Below, piece by piece: positions 9,101 to 14,778 of a DNA stretch of 22,062 nt (position 1 is the stretch's first letter; each line of letters starts with the position of its first letter). The DNA is taken from positions 1 through 22,062 of the forward strand of contig JBGTCY010000258.1 of NCBI GenBank assembly GCA_041748615.1, read 5' to 3'. The notes beneath the pieces were generated by a model. The model made no database searches. It saw only the letters and a list, made by a program, of their open reading frames with translations, and was not told the DNA's origin. The translations under genes were made by a program, and so were the position numbers. This DNA comes from JBGTCY01 sp041748615 (lineage in GTDB: Bacteria > Bacteroidota > Bacteroidia > Chitinophagales > CAIOSU01).

Positions 9101-11855
9101 TTAAAGTTGAATCTACCGGCAAAGCGCTGGCGGGTAGTGTCAGGTCAATCGTGCCGTTGCTGTATAAATCCAATTCATAAATCGCATTGGAATCAACATT
9201 TGTAGAAAAATTGGTAATCAGGATATTGTCACCTGAACAAACATCGGGCACACCGAAAGCAAGCTGCGGATAATCTGGAAGATGCACACAAACTCCATTG
9301 TCGCAAAAATCTATTGTACAGGGGTCGCCATCATCGCAATCAATCTGCGTATTGAAACAAGTCAGTCCGGCACAGGAATCAATCGTGCAGGGGTCGTTAT
9401 CATCACAATTCAAAGCATTAAAAGCACCTGTAAGCGTATCGCTGCAACCATTGGGTTGAATGACATACACCGTAAAATCAATGTCTCCCGTAAGCGGAAC
9501 CTGCAAGGTGGAATCCACCGGCAAGGCGCTGGCAGGAAGAATCAGATTAATCACGCCATCGCTATATAAATCCAAAAGATAAGTTGCATCCGGATCAACA
9601 TTCGTGGAGTTGTTGGTGATTAAAATTGAATCACCGGAACAAACATCAGGCACGTCAAACGCTAATTGCGGTTTATCTAAAGTATTCACACAAATTCCGT
9701 TATCACATACGTCCACTGTGCAAGGGTCGTTGTCGTCACAGTCGAGCGGATTATTTTCACAAAAACCATTCACACAGACATCATCCGTACACGGGTCATT
9801 ATCATCACAGTCGAGCGGTTCATTCTGGCAAATCCCATTATCGCAGGAGTCATCCGTGCAGGGGTCGTTATCATCACAATCCAGCGCCTCATTAATGCAG
9901 ATACCTGTGTCGCAAAAATCATCCGTACACGGGTCATTATCATCACAGTCGAGTAATTCATTCTGGCAAATCCCATTATCGCAGGAGTCATCCGTGCAAG
10001 GATCGTTGTCATCGCAATCAATTGCTTCGTTCAGGCAAATACCATTGTCGCAGGAATCAACCGTGCATGGATCATTATCATCACAATCCACCAGCAGGCA
10101 AGGGTCATTACATCCGATGATTTCTTCATTTTCGCAAATCCCGTTATCACAAAAGTCAGTTGTACAGGGGTCATTATCATCACAATCGAGCGGGTCGTTG
10201 ATACATCCAATCAGCGGGTCGCAGAAATCATCAGTACATGGGTCTGAATCATCACAATCAATGGGAGTAAACACACATCCTGTAGAAGAATCACAAGTAT
10301 CATCGGTACATAAATTGCCGTCATCACAAACAACCTGCGTGGTGATACATTCATTGTTGACACAAGTAATTTCGGTACACGGGTCACCATCATCCACGCA
10401 ATCAACTTCCAGCACCGGGAAAATCATGAAATCAATGTCCACCGGATTTCCGTTCACCGTCCAAACATCATCATACAAAAACCACACATCATTAATCGCG
10501 CGCATGATTGCACGCTGCTCACCCTGCCCGTCACCAAACAAATTCATGGCGATAGCAATCGTATCATCTTGTCCGAATTGATTCCCAACCTCAACGGTGA
10601 CAGCAAAATTTCCATACACTTTCACCGGGTTGTCAAACTCCACGTAATTGATGTTTGCAAGGAAAACTGCGGGAATAATGGCTGAAGATGAAATTGATTT
10701 AAAAGCGAGAGGCACTCCCAATGGGATACCGTCAACATCCACTTCATAAATATTTACTCTGAATGAGTCCGGTGAACCAACAATATCCCTGTAAGTAAAC
10801 CACACGAAAGCGCCTTTCACGGCAGCGCTGTCAAAAATCAATTCATAGTTATTGCCGAGTTCTTTGGTAATATCATTTGTACCGTTTGCTATTCCCGGTG
10901 AGCCAATAATGTTGAGGACATCCGTGATTCCATTGGCGCGTCTCAAATAACGATACAGCGTATCTTGTCCGCACTCAATACATTCATTTTCATGCACACA
11001 TAAACCATTATTACAATAATCATAGGTGCAGGGGTCGCCATCATCACAATTAACCGGTTCATGAATACATCCTAATACCGGGTCGCAACTATCATCGGTG
11101 CAGGGGTCGCCATCATCACAGTCTGACTGAATATTAAAGCAAAAACCGCCATTGCAAAAATCCGCGGTGCACACGTCATTATCATCACAGTCAATCGGCT
11201 CATTCAGACATCCGAAAACCGGGTCGCAGGAATCAACTGTACAAGGGTCAAAATCATCGCATTCAACGGGCGGATTGAGACAACCTCCAAGTCCGTCACA
11301 AAGATTTTCAGTACAAATATCACCATCATCACAGTCAGGCAACAAACCTGTATTTCCTCCCGAACAAATTCCGCAGGCATCAATCGCAGCCGTGCCTCCG
11401 CAATCACCATTGCAATCTTTTTCTTCAATTACAATTTCGCCAACCGCCAGCGCGGTATCTATTGATATCACGAAACCAATAAATAATCGCGCAGTGACGT
11501 TGGCAATCAGGTTATAAGTCCCCGGAACGTCCGGAATTCCTTCAATTAAAATGCAACCGCTTGAACTTGAATCAACCACACAATTTGCAGGATTGCACTC
11601 ATAACCTAATCCGGAGGGTAACCCGGTAAATGAATTCAATGTTACATCTATCAAAGTGAAACCGGATATCTCATTTCCCAAAGCAATCGTAATGACTGAA
11701 GAATAGAACTCACCTTCACATCCATTATTCAAATCACCACAGATGATTTCCGCCTGAGTGCACGCGGGGTCAGGCGTGCAAACCTGCGCGGGCAGGATGG
11801 AAACGGAAAAAAGCATCAGGGAAATCAGCAAAAAGCAAGTCTGCAATCGTTTCAT
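2844..11855 (-). CDS. Giant secreted T9SS mosaic adhesin-like protein (CTxDxC, HYR, PKD/Ig-like, P-domains)
   Basis: This encodes 3003 residues from the ATG at 11855. A TTG start six bases upstream would add two residues but is less likely. The signal peptide is about residues 1-24 (ILPAQ, then VCTPD). After an N-terminal domain there is a DCNGDCGG/DACGICSGG motif near 146-173. CTxDxC repeats follow at about 174-290 (5 copies). A unique domain of about 190 residues comes next, then 17 more repeats at about 486-1066, interrupted by two copies of a 90-residue module. A beta-rich PPC-like domain lies at about 1068-1203, with three HYR domains at about 1203-1452 and three PKD-like domains at about 1453-1711. 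Eight Ig-like PAGGTFSGPG repeats (two with P-domains nested inside) and four Cys-containing PKD-like repeats follow. A T9SS type A sorting domain from about 2920 (SVYPNPTEGKF, ending KKVVVQ) completes it. Surface adhesion or matrix building is inferred; no catalytic site is seen. Confidence 0.93.
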   Translation of the reverse strand: MKRLQTCFLLISLMLFSVSILPAQVCTPDPACTQAEIICGDLNNGCEGEFYSSVITIALGNEISGFTLIDVTLNSFTGLPSGLGYECNPANCVVDSSSSGCILIEGIPDVPGTYNLIANVTARLFIGFVISIDTALAVGEIVIEEKDCNGDCGGTAAIDACGICSGGNTGLLPDCDDGDICTENLCDGLGGCLNPPVECDDFDPCTVDSCDPVFGCLNEPIDCDDNDVCTADFCNGGFCFNIQSDCDDGDPCTDDSCDPVLGCIHEPVNCDDGDPCTYDYCNNGLCVHENECIECGQDTLYRYLRRANGITDVLNIIGSPGIANGTNDITKELGNNYELIFDSAAVKGAFVWFTYRDIVGSPDSFRVNIYEVDVDGIPLGVPLAFKSISSSAIIPAVFLANINYVEFDNPVKVYGNFAVTVEVGNQFGQDDTIAIAMNLFGDGQGEQRAIMRAINDVWFLYDDVWTVNGNPVDIDFMIFPVLEVDCVDDGDPCTEITCVNNECITTQVVCDDGNLCTDDTCDSSTGCVFTPIDCDDSDPCTDDFCDPLIGCINDPLDCDDNDPCTTDFCDNGICENEEIIGCNDPCLLVDCDDNDPCTVDSCDNGICLNEAIDCDDNDPCTDDSCDNGICQNELLDCDDNDPCTDDFCDTGICINEALDCDDNDPCTDDSCDNGICQNEPLDCDDNDPCTDDVCVNGFCENNPLDCDDNDPCTVDVCDNGICVNTLDKPQLAFDVPDVCSGDSILITNNSTNVDPDATYLLDLYSDGVINLILPASALPVDSTLQVPLTGDIDFTVYVIQPNGCSDTLTGAFNALNCDDNDPCTIDSCAGLTCFNTQIDCDDGDPCTIDFCDNGVCVHLPDYPQLAFGVPDVCSGDNILITNFSTNVDSNAIYELDLYSNGTIDLTLPASALPVDSTLSVPLSGNIDFTVYVTNPNSCADTLTDSFIALDCDDNDPCTVDDCTNAVCSNVPLDCDDNDLCTDDYCDNGTCFNDPINCDDGDPCTDDSCDPLIGCINTPKDCDDSDPCTVDICNGGACQNPPLTCSDGDPCTDDICDNGACVFVPNGCVFDNDLCVDAVTITTGFGIPFNMVGKTTDGVPDIACVVGGSGQLYSDVWYEFTPVCDGDATINLTMSGDVDPVDPRIAIYLAPCPGVLIACSDSNSNDFETITWAATSGTTYLIRIGGYSLANQDSGTFDLIITDLEVPIIACPANQSLDAELGVCIANVISGVALASDNCGYAVVTNNITGTADASGVYPFGNNDVVWTATDIAGNTATCTQVITITDIEAPQITCPPSQTVDSDAGLCLAAVMIPAPTTSDNCSVAGVVNDFNNTANASDDYPVGNTTVIWTVTDGSGNSATCVHDITVEDNEQPAITCPADVFVSGCQNIVTVPTPTVSDNCSVDSFINDFNNTADASDDSPIGSTAVVWTVSDIYGNTNTCSMNVVRSSPIVASITPIPAEACALTDVVLQGNPVPGLSPIVSHKWTGPGLVGVTNLDSVIVNIALAGTFGPIIYTATDADGCTGADTINLTVLGNPSAILVPDVKEICEGESFVFTSSVIGGNGAISLHEWTGDTSPLTNTNLPQPGFDGNIPGSYLLTYTVTDAKGCKGSDNITVIVNSNPVLDIQPVPAEVCQFQPFSLSVNELSGSGVIISRNWTGNTTPLSSTTSATPNFNTDNAGIFNLTYSVTDSKLCSASENVTVTVFPEPVVSFSGLTATYCLNDDADSLFGTPSGGSFSGPGITGVPVTRLYQGANTTVSGNTTNIFSQSVTVPGTVLGNDIILKRICFNVAHPSLQDLQFILEAPGGNFVVLASFLCGAQPDIDVCIVPGTINNIDNATCNAIAPTVQGTFNAGIGNNLDDLNNGFTNPNGNWQLYIDNFNPANGLLTDWSLEFEYLGQKIFNPLEAGVGTHIITYNYTDGNNCSKSASSQVTVNPVPVADAGVDTEICSGESTTLSATGGSIFDWSTGETTASITVSPLVNTTYTVVVSNTFGCEDAASVSVDVNALPTANFSGLDAEYCENDAPSVLTGLPAGGNFSGPGVTTTGSGVSTVAYAGAPVPIPDSGQTEVDVNVSGVGNILGADVTLEKVCFKIQHSWVEDLDITLIAPNGATIIFAEMPCGIGFQDLDVCVVPGTGNSINNAVCSFVPPALTGDFNASLGDDLNDLNNGSINPNGTWQLSISDNFAGDTGELLEFSLQFNSTGLSQFNPAAAGPGNHAVTYVYSDQNSCSDTVTIQTLVIASPVAVAQPDTAICPGEIVMLTASGGTSYQWITGDMTDEILVSPFSTNTYSVTVSDASGCSAEADVTVTVFTPPTADAGVAQTICPSTTATLTATGGVSYVWNTGDATASVNVSPATNSTFNVTVTDANGCTATDDVTVSLFPAAVAVAGPDEDICVGGSVSITASGGDFYFWSDGVNTSITGTRPASPLATTVYTVTVEDNNGCTDVAALTVTVHPFPVIDLSGISLTYCETGADETLTPLPAGGTLSGVGVSGNTFSPTSVSPGNYIIRYQYADAFGCGSVDSVTVTVISAPPANFTGLAPEYCEDTTRHLLTGIPAGGTFSGPGISNNVFVSFFAGPGTHNITYAYSTGGGCSGIATQSVIVHAEPVVSISGLNAVFCSLDNPVTLTGVPAGGVFSGTGISGNTFNPPDVTFSSPVVVGYHYVDGNGCEGETREVVTVHSNPQAVILVPGVLCTGQTSVPLTGSPAGGTFSGPGISNNNITPSAAGVGTHTIQYTVSNLSGCSSTASLQVTVNATPVVSFSGLNASHCVNAAPITLTGNPAGGTFSGTGTGGNAFIPELAGSGGPYNVTYSYTAPNGCTGTDTKQTTVLNAPFITISGLKSVYCIYESPETITAFPAGGTFIGSGVSNGVFNPRAAGIGTHAVGYLSSNSNGCSEFGSVLVTVDACVGIEEPDAVRSVSVYPNPTEGKFMLDISGKIEAQTNIRIYDVTGKVVFEKTVLEQAHDYLEEINLADFSKGVYVLQINFRDGVVTKKVVVQ
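5225..5680 (-). other. P-domain 2, nested within an Ig-like repeat of the giant protein
   Basis: The segment runs from PIPDSGQTEVDVNVSGVG to LLEFSLQF and has the proprotein-convertase P-domain hallmarks: TLEKVCFKIQHSWVEDLDI, a DLNDLNNG turn and NPNGTWQLSISDNFAGD. It is flanked by FSGPGVTTTG before it and QFNPAAAGPGNHAVTYVYS after it, which are the two halves of one Ig-like repeat. Confidence 0.8.
6140..6570 (-). other. P-domain 1, nested within an Ig-like repeat of the giant protein
   Basis: The segment runs from NIFSQSVTVPGTVLGNDI to TDWSLEFEYLGQ and contains LKRICFNVAHPSLQDLQFIL, GNNLDDLNNG and NPNGNWQLYIDNF. It is bounded by GSFSGPGITG and IFNPLEAGVGTHIITYNY, again the two halves of the Ig-like repeat. 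P-domains stabilise subtilisin/kexin proteases in eukaryotes. In Bacteroidota they also occur in non-protease surface proteins, as here. Confidence 0.8.
7500..8250 (-). other. Three tandem HYR domains of the giant protein
   Basis: Three units of about 84 residues each begin with (P)xIxCPxxxxxD. They contain an SDNC motif and a V(V)WTxTDxxGNxxTC strand, which are the standard HYR (hyalin repeat) signatures. HYR is an Ig-like fold associated with adhesion. The first starts near 8248, the second near 7998 and the third near 7744. Confidence 0.85.
9010..9275 (-). repeat. Inserted module copy A' (PQLAF...VPDVCSGD) within the CTxDxC array
   Basis: About 88 residues separate CTxDxC units here. The module starts PQLAFGVPDVCSGD, contains TLPASALPVDSTLSVPL and ends DSFIALDCDD. 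It is a close relative of the copy at 9419-9677, about 400 bp away. Confidence 0.8.
9419..9677 (-). repeat. Inserted module copy A (PQLAF...VPDVCSGD) within the CTxDxC array
   Basis: This is the first copy in protein order. It starts PQLAFDVPDVCSGD, contains ILPASALPVDSTLQVPL and ends GAFNALNCDD. The two copies, each with following CTxDxC units, look like the product of one segmental duplication inside the array. Confidence 0.8.
9781..10000 (-). repeat. 138-bp higher-order duplication in the CTxDxC array
   Basis: The sequences starting at 9781 and 9919 are almost the same for about 80 bp. They differ at three adjacent bases (cgg against taa in the GAGnnnTTCATTCTGG context) until the match decays near gcagggg/gcaagga. 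The offset of 138 bp equals exactly two 69-bp units, so the array grew at least once by duplicating a pair of units. Confidence 0.8.
10980..11336 (-). repeat. First CTxDxC repeat array of the giant protein (5 units)
   Basis: Five units run from DCDDGDICTENLC to DPCTYDYCNNGLC. They alternate between a CDPVxGC form (one residue longer) and a CNNGxC form. A distinct domain of about 190 residues, with a YRYLRRANG start and a VKVYGNFAVTVEV strand, separates this array from the second one. Confidence 0.85.
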
Positions 11856-11972
11856 GTTCAATTTATTTTTTATTGTAAATATTTTTTCATGTAAAAAGCG
11901 GAAACCAAAATACAGGGAATATTTCTGAACTTATAACTTTTACCGAAAATATTTTTCCCGGAACCCAATTTG

Positions 11973-12554
11973 TTATTTCATGTTTCCGGCATTTCCCGTC
12001 AACACAGACTCTGCCGGGGCGAACACTAACCTGACAAAATGCAGTTTTCCGATATCCGCCTGAAAAGCATCACAAATCATTAATTTCCAGATGCCATTGG
12101 GATTTTTGCCCTTGTGAAAATCATTCAAATCGCCCTGCGGAAAAAATTCACCCACGAAAGGCGGCTTGTCAAATGCCGTTGAGCCGCTGCCCGCGCGACT
12201 GAATGAGGCTAACGCCCTGCATCCTTCCACTTTCGGATTGCCATAATGATTGCCGCCCGCCCCGTTTCCCGAAGACAGTTCCACCTCAATTCCGAAAGGC
12301 GATTGCAAAAGTATTGATACATCTCCATTCCAGGAATGTTCAATCAAAACATCCACCCGCTCCAGCGTAATTTCCTCTCCGAACACACCTTGCAATCCGT
12401 TTACTTCAAAGTCATATATCAAAGGATTTTTTCCGCATCCGTTGTCCGGAATCGAGAGATGCATCATGCAGGGCGATGAAAAAACCTGCGCAGCCATTTG
12501 AGATGACTGAAAAAAGAGCGAAATAAAAGTAAGGCAGCGGAAATAAAATCTCAC
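11973..12554 (-). CDS. Secreted stand-alone P-domain protein
   Basis: This encodes 193 residues if the GTG (complement of 12552-12554) is used. No in-frame ATG lies between it and the upstream stop, and the GTG start gives a proper signal peptide (RFYFRCLTFISLFF, cleavage near MAAQ). The first internal ATG would cut into this signal, so GTG is preferred. The mature part is essentially one proprotein-convertase P-domain: EITLERVDVLIEHSWNGDVS, a GDLNDFHKG turn and NPNGIWKLMICDAFQADIG. These match the two P-domains of the giant protein encoded 117 bp downstream on the same strand. No protease domain and no T9SS sorting domain is present. Co-transcription with the giant gene is likely from spacing. 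A partner or assembly role is inference. Confidence 0.8.
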   Translation of the reverse strand: MRFYFRCLTFISLFFQSSQMAAQVFSSPCMMHLSIPDNGCGKNPLIYDFEVNGLQGVFGEEITLERVDVLIEHSWNGDVSILLQSPFGIEVELSSGNGAGGNHYGNPKVEGCRALASFSRAGSGSTAFDKPPFVGEFFPQGDLNDFHKGKNPNGIWKLMICDAFQADIGKLHFVRLVFAPAESVLTGNAGNMK

Positions 12555-12657
12555 AAAGCGATTGATAAATTAAGAGGCACGATAACCGTCTGCAAGATAA
12601 AATCAATGAGAAGTGAAATACAGCCGATTAACTAACAGGATTTTGTGTATAAGATAT

Positions 12658-12665
12658 TAGCTTTG
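12658..12665 (+). promoter_or_regulatory. Candidate -7 promoter element of the CocE-like gene
   Basis: TAGCTTTG fits TAnnTTTG exactly and would give a leader of about 80 bases before the ATG at 12753. A TTTTG at 12641-12645 is too close to serve as the -33 box in the usual spacing, so support is weak. Confidence 0.3.
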
Positions 12666-12752
12666 GAAAGTATTAAGCAATCATTGCAATATTATTTCAT
12701 ACCACTTCAGCTGCGCTGTTAAGTTTTCAATCACCACTTTTCATTTTATTTC

Positions 12753-14699
12753 ATGAAACAAGCTCTTTTTTTCATTTGTATTACATCTCTTTGTTTATCG
12801 CTGTTTGGTCAAAAAAATCCGAAACCTGCTAAAAATTATCTTGCGGGCGATACCGCAAGTCATGTAACAGGACCTTTGCCTTATGACTACAGCAGCAGGA
12901 TGGTTTACAAAAAACTGAATTCTTCATCCATGTATCTGCAGATGCGGGATAGTGTGTTGATTGCCGTGAATGTTACATTGCCAAAAGGCTTATCGGAAGG
13001 TGAAAAAATACCCGCGATAGTTTATCAGACACGTTATTGGCGGGGGGCGAAGTTTCGTTTTCCATTCAGCCTTTTTGTCAACAACTTCAGCACTGCGCAG
13101 GGGAAGATGATTAAAGAAGTCATTCGCAACGGCTATGCCTTCATCGCGGTGGACGCGCGGGGTTCGGGTGCGAGCATGGGCAGCCGCAAACATCCCTGGT
13201 CGGAAGATGAAGTTCAAGATGGTGCTGAAATTGTGGATTGGGTAATCACTCAATCGTGGTCAAACGGAAACGTGGGAGCGGCAGGTGTCAGCTACAGCGG
13301 AACCACCGCTGAGTTTTTAGCCACTACCTTGCATCCCGCGGTGAAAGCCGTTGCGCCAATGTTTTCATTGTACGATGTATATGATGACATTTCGCTGCCC
13401 GGAGGCGTGCAGTTGGAATATTTTACAAAAAACTGGGGGGAAGCCAATTACAAACTCGACAATAATAAATTGCCAATTAAGAAATTTCCTTTGAGATTAA
13501 TCGTCAAAGGAGTTCAGCCGGTGAAGGGACAGAAAAAAATGGTGAAGGAAGCCGTTCTCCAACATCAGGCGAATCTCAGCGTGAATGATGGCGTGCAAAG
13601 CATTATCTTCCGGGATGACACTTCAAAAATGGACGGACAAACGGCAACCGATAATTTTAGCCCACACACTTTCAGTCATTTGATTGACCAAGCCGGTGTC
13701 GCGGTTTATTCCATCAGCGGCTGGTTTGACGGGGATTACCAACACGCGGCTGTCAAGCGTTTTTTGACATTACAAAACCCCTCCAACAAACTGTTGCTCG
13801 GTCCGTGGGAACATGGCGGCACTTTGAATTGCAGCAGGTTTAATCCCGGCAAATCCGGATTTAATATGGCAGGTGAACTTTTGAAGTTTTTTGATTTTCA
13901 TTTGAAAGGGTTACCGACCGGCATTGATAAAGAACCGCGTATTCATTACTTCACGATGGGCGCGGAAAAATGGCAGTCGGAAAATTTCTGGTCACCGCAA
14001 AACACTCAGTACCGGACTTACTATTTTAACGACAATGGAAATCTTTCATTAACTAATCCAAAATCGTCCGATGCTCAATCATCAATCATCAGTGATAATC
14101 ATGCAAATGAAAGAATAGGTTACACAGACTACAAGGTAGATTCCACTTTTGGAACAGGCGAATATTCGCGCTGGCGCTCCTTGTTGGGTCAACTGAAAAT
14201 TCCTTTTCCTTACCATGACTGGCATGAGAAAAGCAAAGAACTGCCCCACTTCACGACCACGCCTTTGGAAAATGAAATTGAAATGACGGGACACCCGATT
14301 CTGAATTTATATTTAACGTCCACGAATCCTGATGCCGCGTTTCATGTTTATTTGCAGGATGTGGATGAAAACGGAAAAGCCCACTATGTCACCGAAGGAG
14401 TTTTCAGGGCGTTGCATCGAAAAGTAAGTCAAGAAACGCATTTTTATACGGATGCTGAGAATGTTCCTTTTCATTCTTTTCTCAAAAAAGATGAAATGTC
14501 ATTAAAGCCGGGCGAGGTGGAAAATATTACTTTGGATTTATTCCCGGTTTCATATTTATTTAAGAAAGGACATGCAATTCGAATCAGCATTGCAGGCGCT
14601 GATGCAGACCATTTCAAAGCCATCTATCCGGAAGCTCATTGGAAAATTCATCACAGCGGAGAGTATAATTCACATCTCGCATTGCCGGTTGCTGAATGA
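12753..14699 (+). CDS. Secreted CocE/NonD family hydrolase (X-Pro dipeptidyl-peptidase S15 class)
   Basis: This encodes 648 residues with a Sec signal peptide (MKQALFFICITSLCLSLFGQ). The alpha/beta-hydrolase core shows GYAFIAVDARGSGAS and then the nucleophile elbow GVSYSG with Ser180. ISGWFDG places the acid Asp326, and LLLGPWEHGG places His354. The C-terminal part (from about 510, EIEMTGHPILNLYLTS onward, ending near RISIAGAD) is the beta jelly-roll of the PepX_C type. Relatives include cocaine esterase, glutaryl-7-ACA acylase and alpha-amino-acid ester hydrolase. They cleave esters, amides or X-Pro dipeptides, and the substrate cannot be told here. No T9SS domain is seen, so a periplasmic location is likely. 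It is transcribed away from the P-domain gene and converges on the AsmA-like gene, 79 bp apart. Confidence 0.9.
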   Translation: MKQALFFICITSLCLSLFGQKNPKPAKNYLAGDTASHVTGPLPYDYSSRMVYKKLNSSSMYLQMRDSVLIAVNVTLPKGLSEGEKIPAIVYQTRYWRGAKFRFPFSLFVNNFSTAQGKMIKEVIRNGYAFIAVDARGSGASMGSRKHPWSEDEVQDGAEIVDWVITQSWSNGNVGAAGVSYSGTTAEFLATTLHPAVKAVAPMFSLYDVYDDISLPGGVQLEYFTKNWGEANYKLDNNKLPIKKFPLRLIVKGVQPVKGQKKMVKEAVLQHQANLSVNDGVQSIIFRDDTSKMDGQTATDNFSPHTFSHLIDQAGVAVYSISGWFDGDYQHAAVKRFLTLQNPSNKLLLGPWEHGGTLNCSRFNPGKSGFNMAGELLKFFDFHLKGLPTGIDKEPRIHYFTMGAEKWQSENFWSPQNTQYRTYYFNDNGNLSLTNPKSSDAQSSIISDNHANERIGYTDYKVDSTFGTGEYSRWRSLLGQLKIPFPYHDWHEKSKELPHFTTTPLENEIEMTGHPILNLYLTSTNPDAAFHVYLQDVDENGKAHYVTEGVFRALHRKVSQETHFYTDAENVPFHSFLKKDEMSLKPGEVENITLDLFPVSYLFKKGHAIRISIAGADADHFKAIYPEAHWKIHHSGEYNSHLALPVAE

Positions 14700-14740
14700 T
14701 TTTACAATAGGAATCAGACCGGTACCTGAACAAAATAAAA

Positions 14741-14770
14741 AATCTCTAACATCTCAAATCTAACATCTGA
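14741..14770 (-). repeat. TTAGAT-type dispersed repeat, copy 2
   Basis: Read on the minus strand, this 30-bp stretch gives TCAGATGTTAGATTTGAG followed by ATGTTAGAGATT. It carries the same GATGTTAGA word as the copies at 2591-2620 and 21998-22013. It fills most of the 79-bp gap between the convergent CocE-like and AsmA-like genes. No stem-loop terminator is visible there. Confidence 0.55.
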
Positions 14771-14778
14771 GTCCCATC

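Larger units (their letters stand above)
8656..10403 (-). repeat. Second CTxDxC repeat array of the giant protein (17 units, about 69 bp each)
   Basis: The coding repeat consensus is DCDDNDPCTxDxCDNGxC plus four or five residues, 23 residues (69 bp) per unit. Ten units run from 10403 to about 9690. After module copy A come two units, after module copy A' come five. Four cysteines per unit and runs of Asp/Asn suggest small disulphide-bonded domains that may bind calcium. This resembles the CTDC repeats best known from Dictyostelium surface proteins. Neighbouring units are nearly identical at the DNA level. Confidence 0.85.

Noticed and set aside
9700..10260. CRISPR-like alternation of conserved GGGTCATTATCATCACA blocks and variable stretches
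   Set aside because: The 69-bp period is in frame with a long protein, both parts translate to conserved Cys/Asp motifs, and no cas gene is near.
9604..10581. 325-codon plus-strand open frame rich in Ser/Gln with a repeating SSVHGSLSSQSS pattern
   Set aside because: It is the antisense reading of the CTxDxC array. The periodic pattern is inherited from the 69-bp coding repeat on the other strand, and there is no signal peptide or promoter.
11856..11861. TTG start two codons upstream of the ATG of the giant gene
   Set aside because: An ATG with a standard signal peptide and A-rich leader lies immediately downstream, so the TTG adds nothing.
12412..12606. Minus-strand frame with an ATG overlapping the P-domain gene start
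   Set aside because: It is out of frame with the P-domain reading frame, has no conserved motif, and ends inside that gene. The GTG-started frame carries the signal peptide and P-domain.
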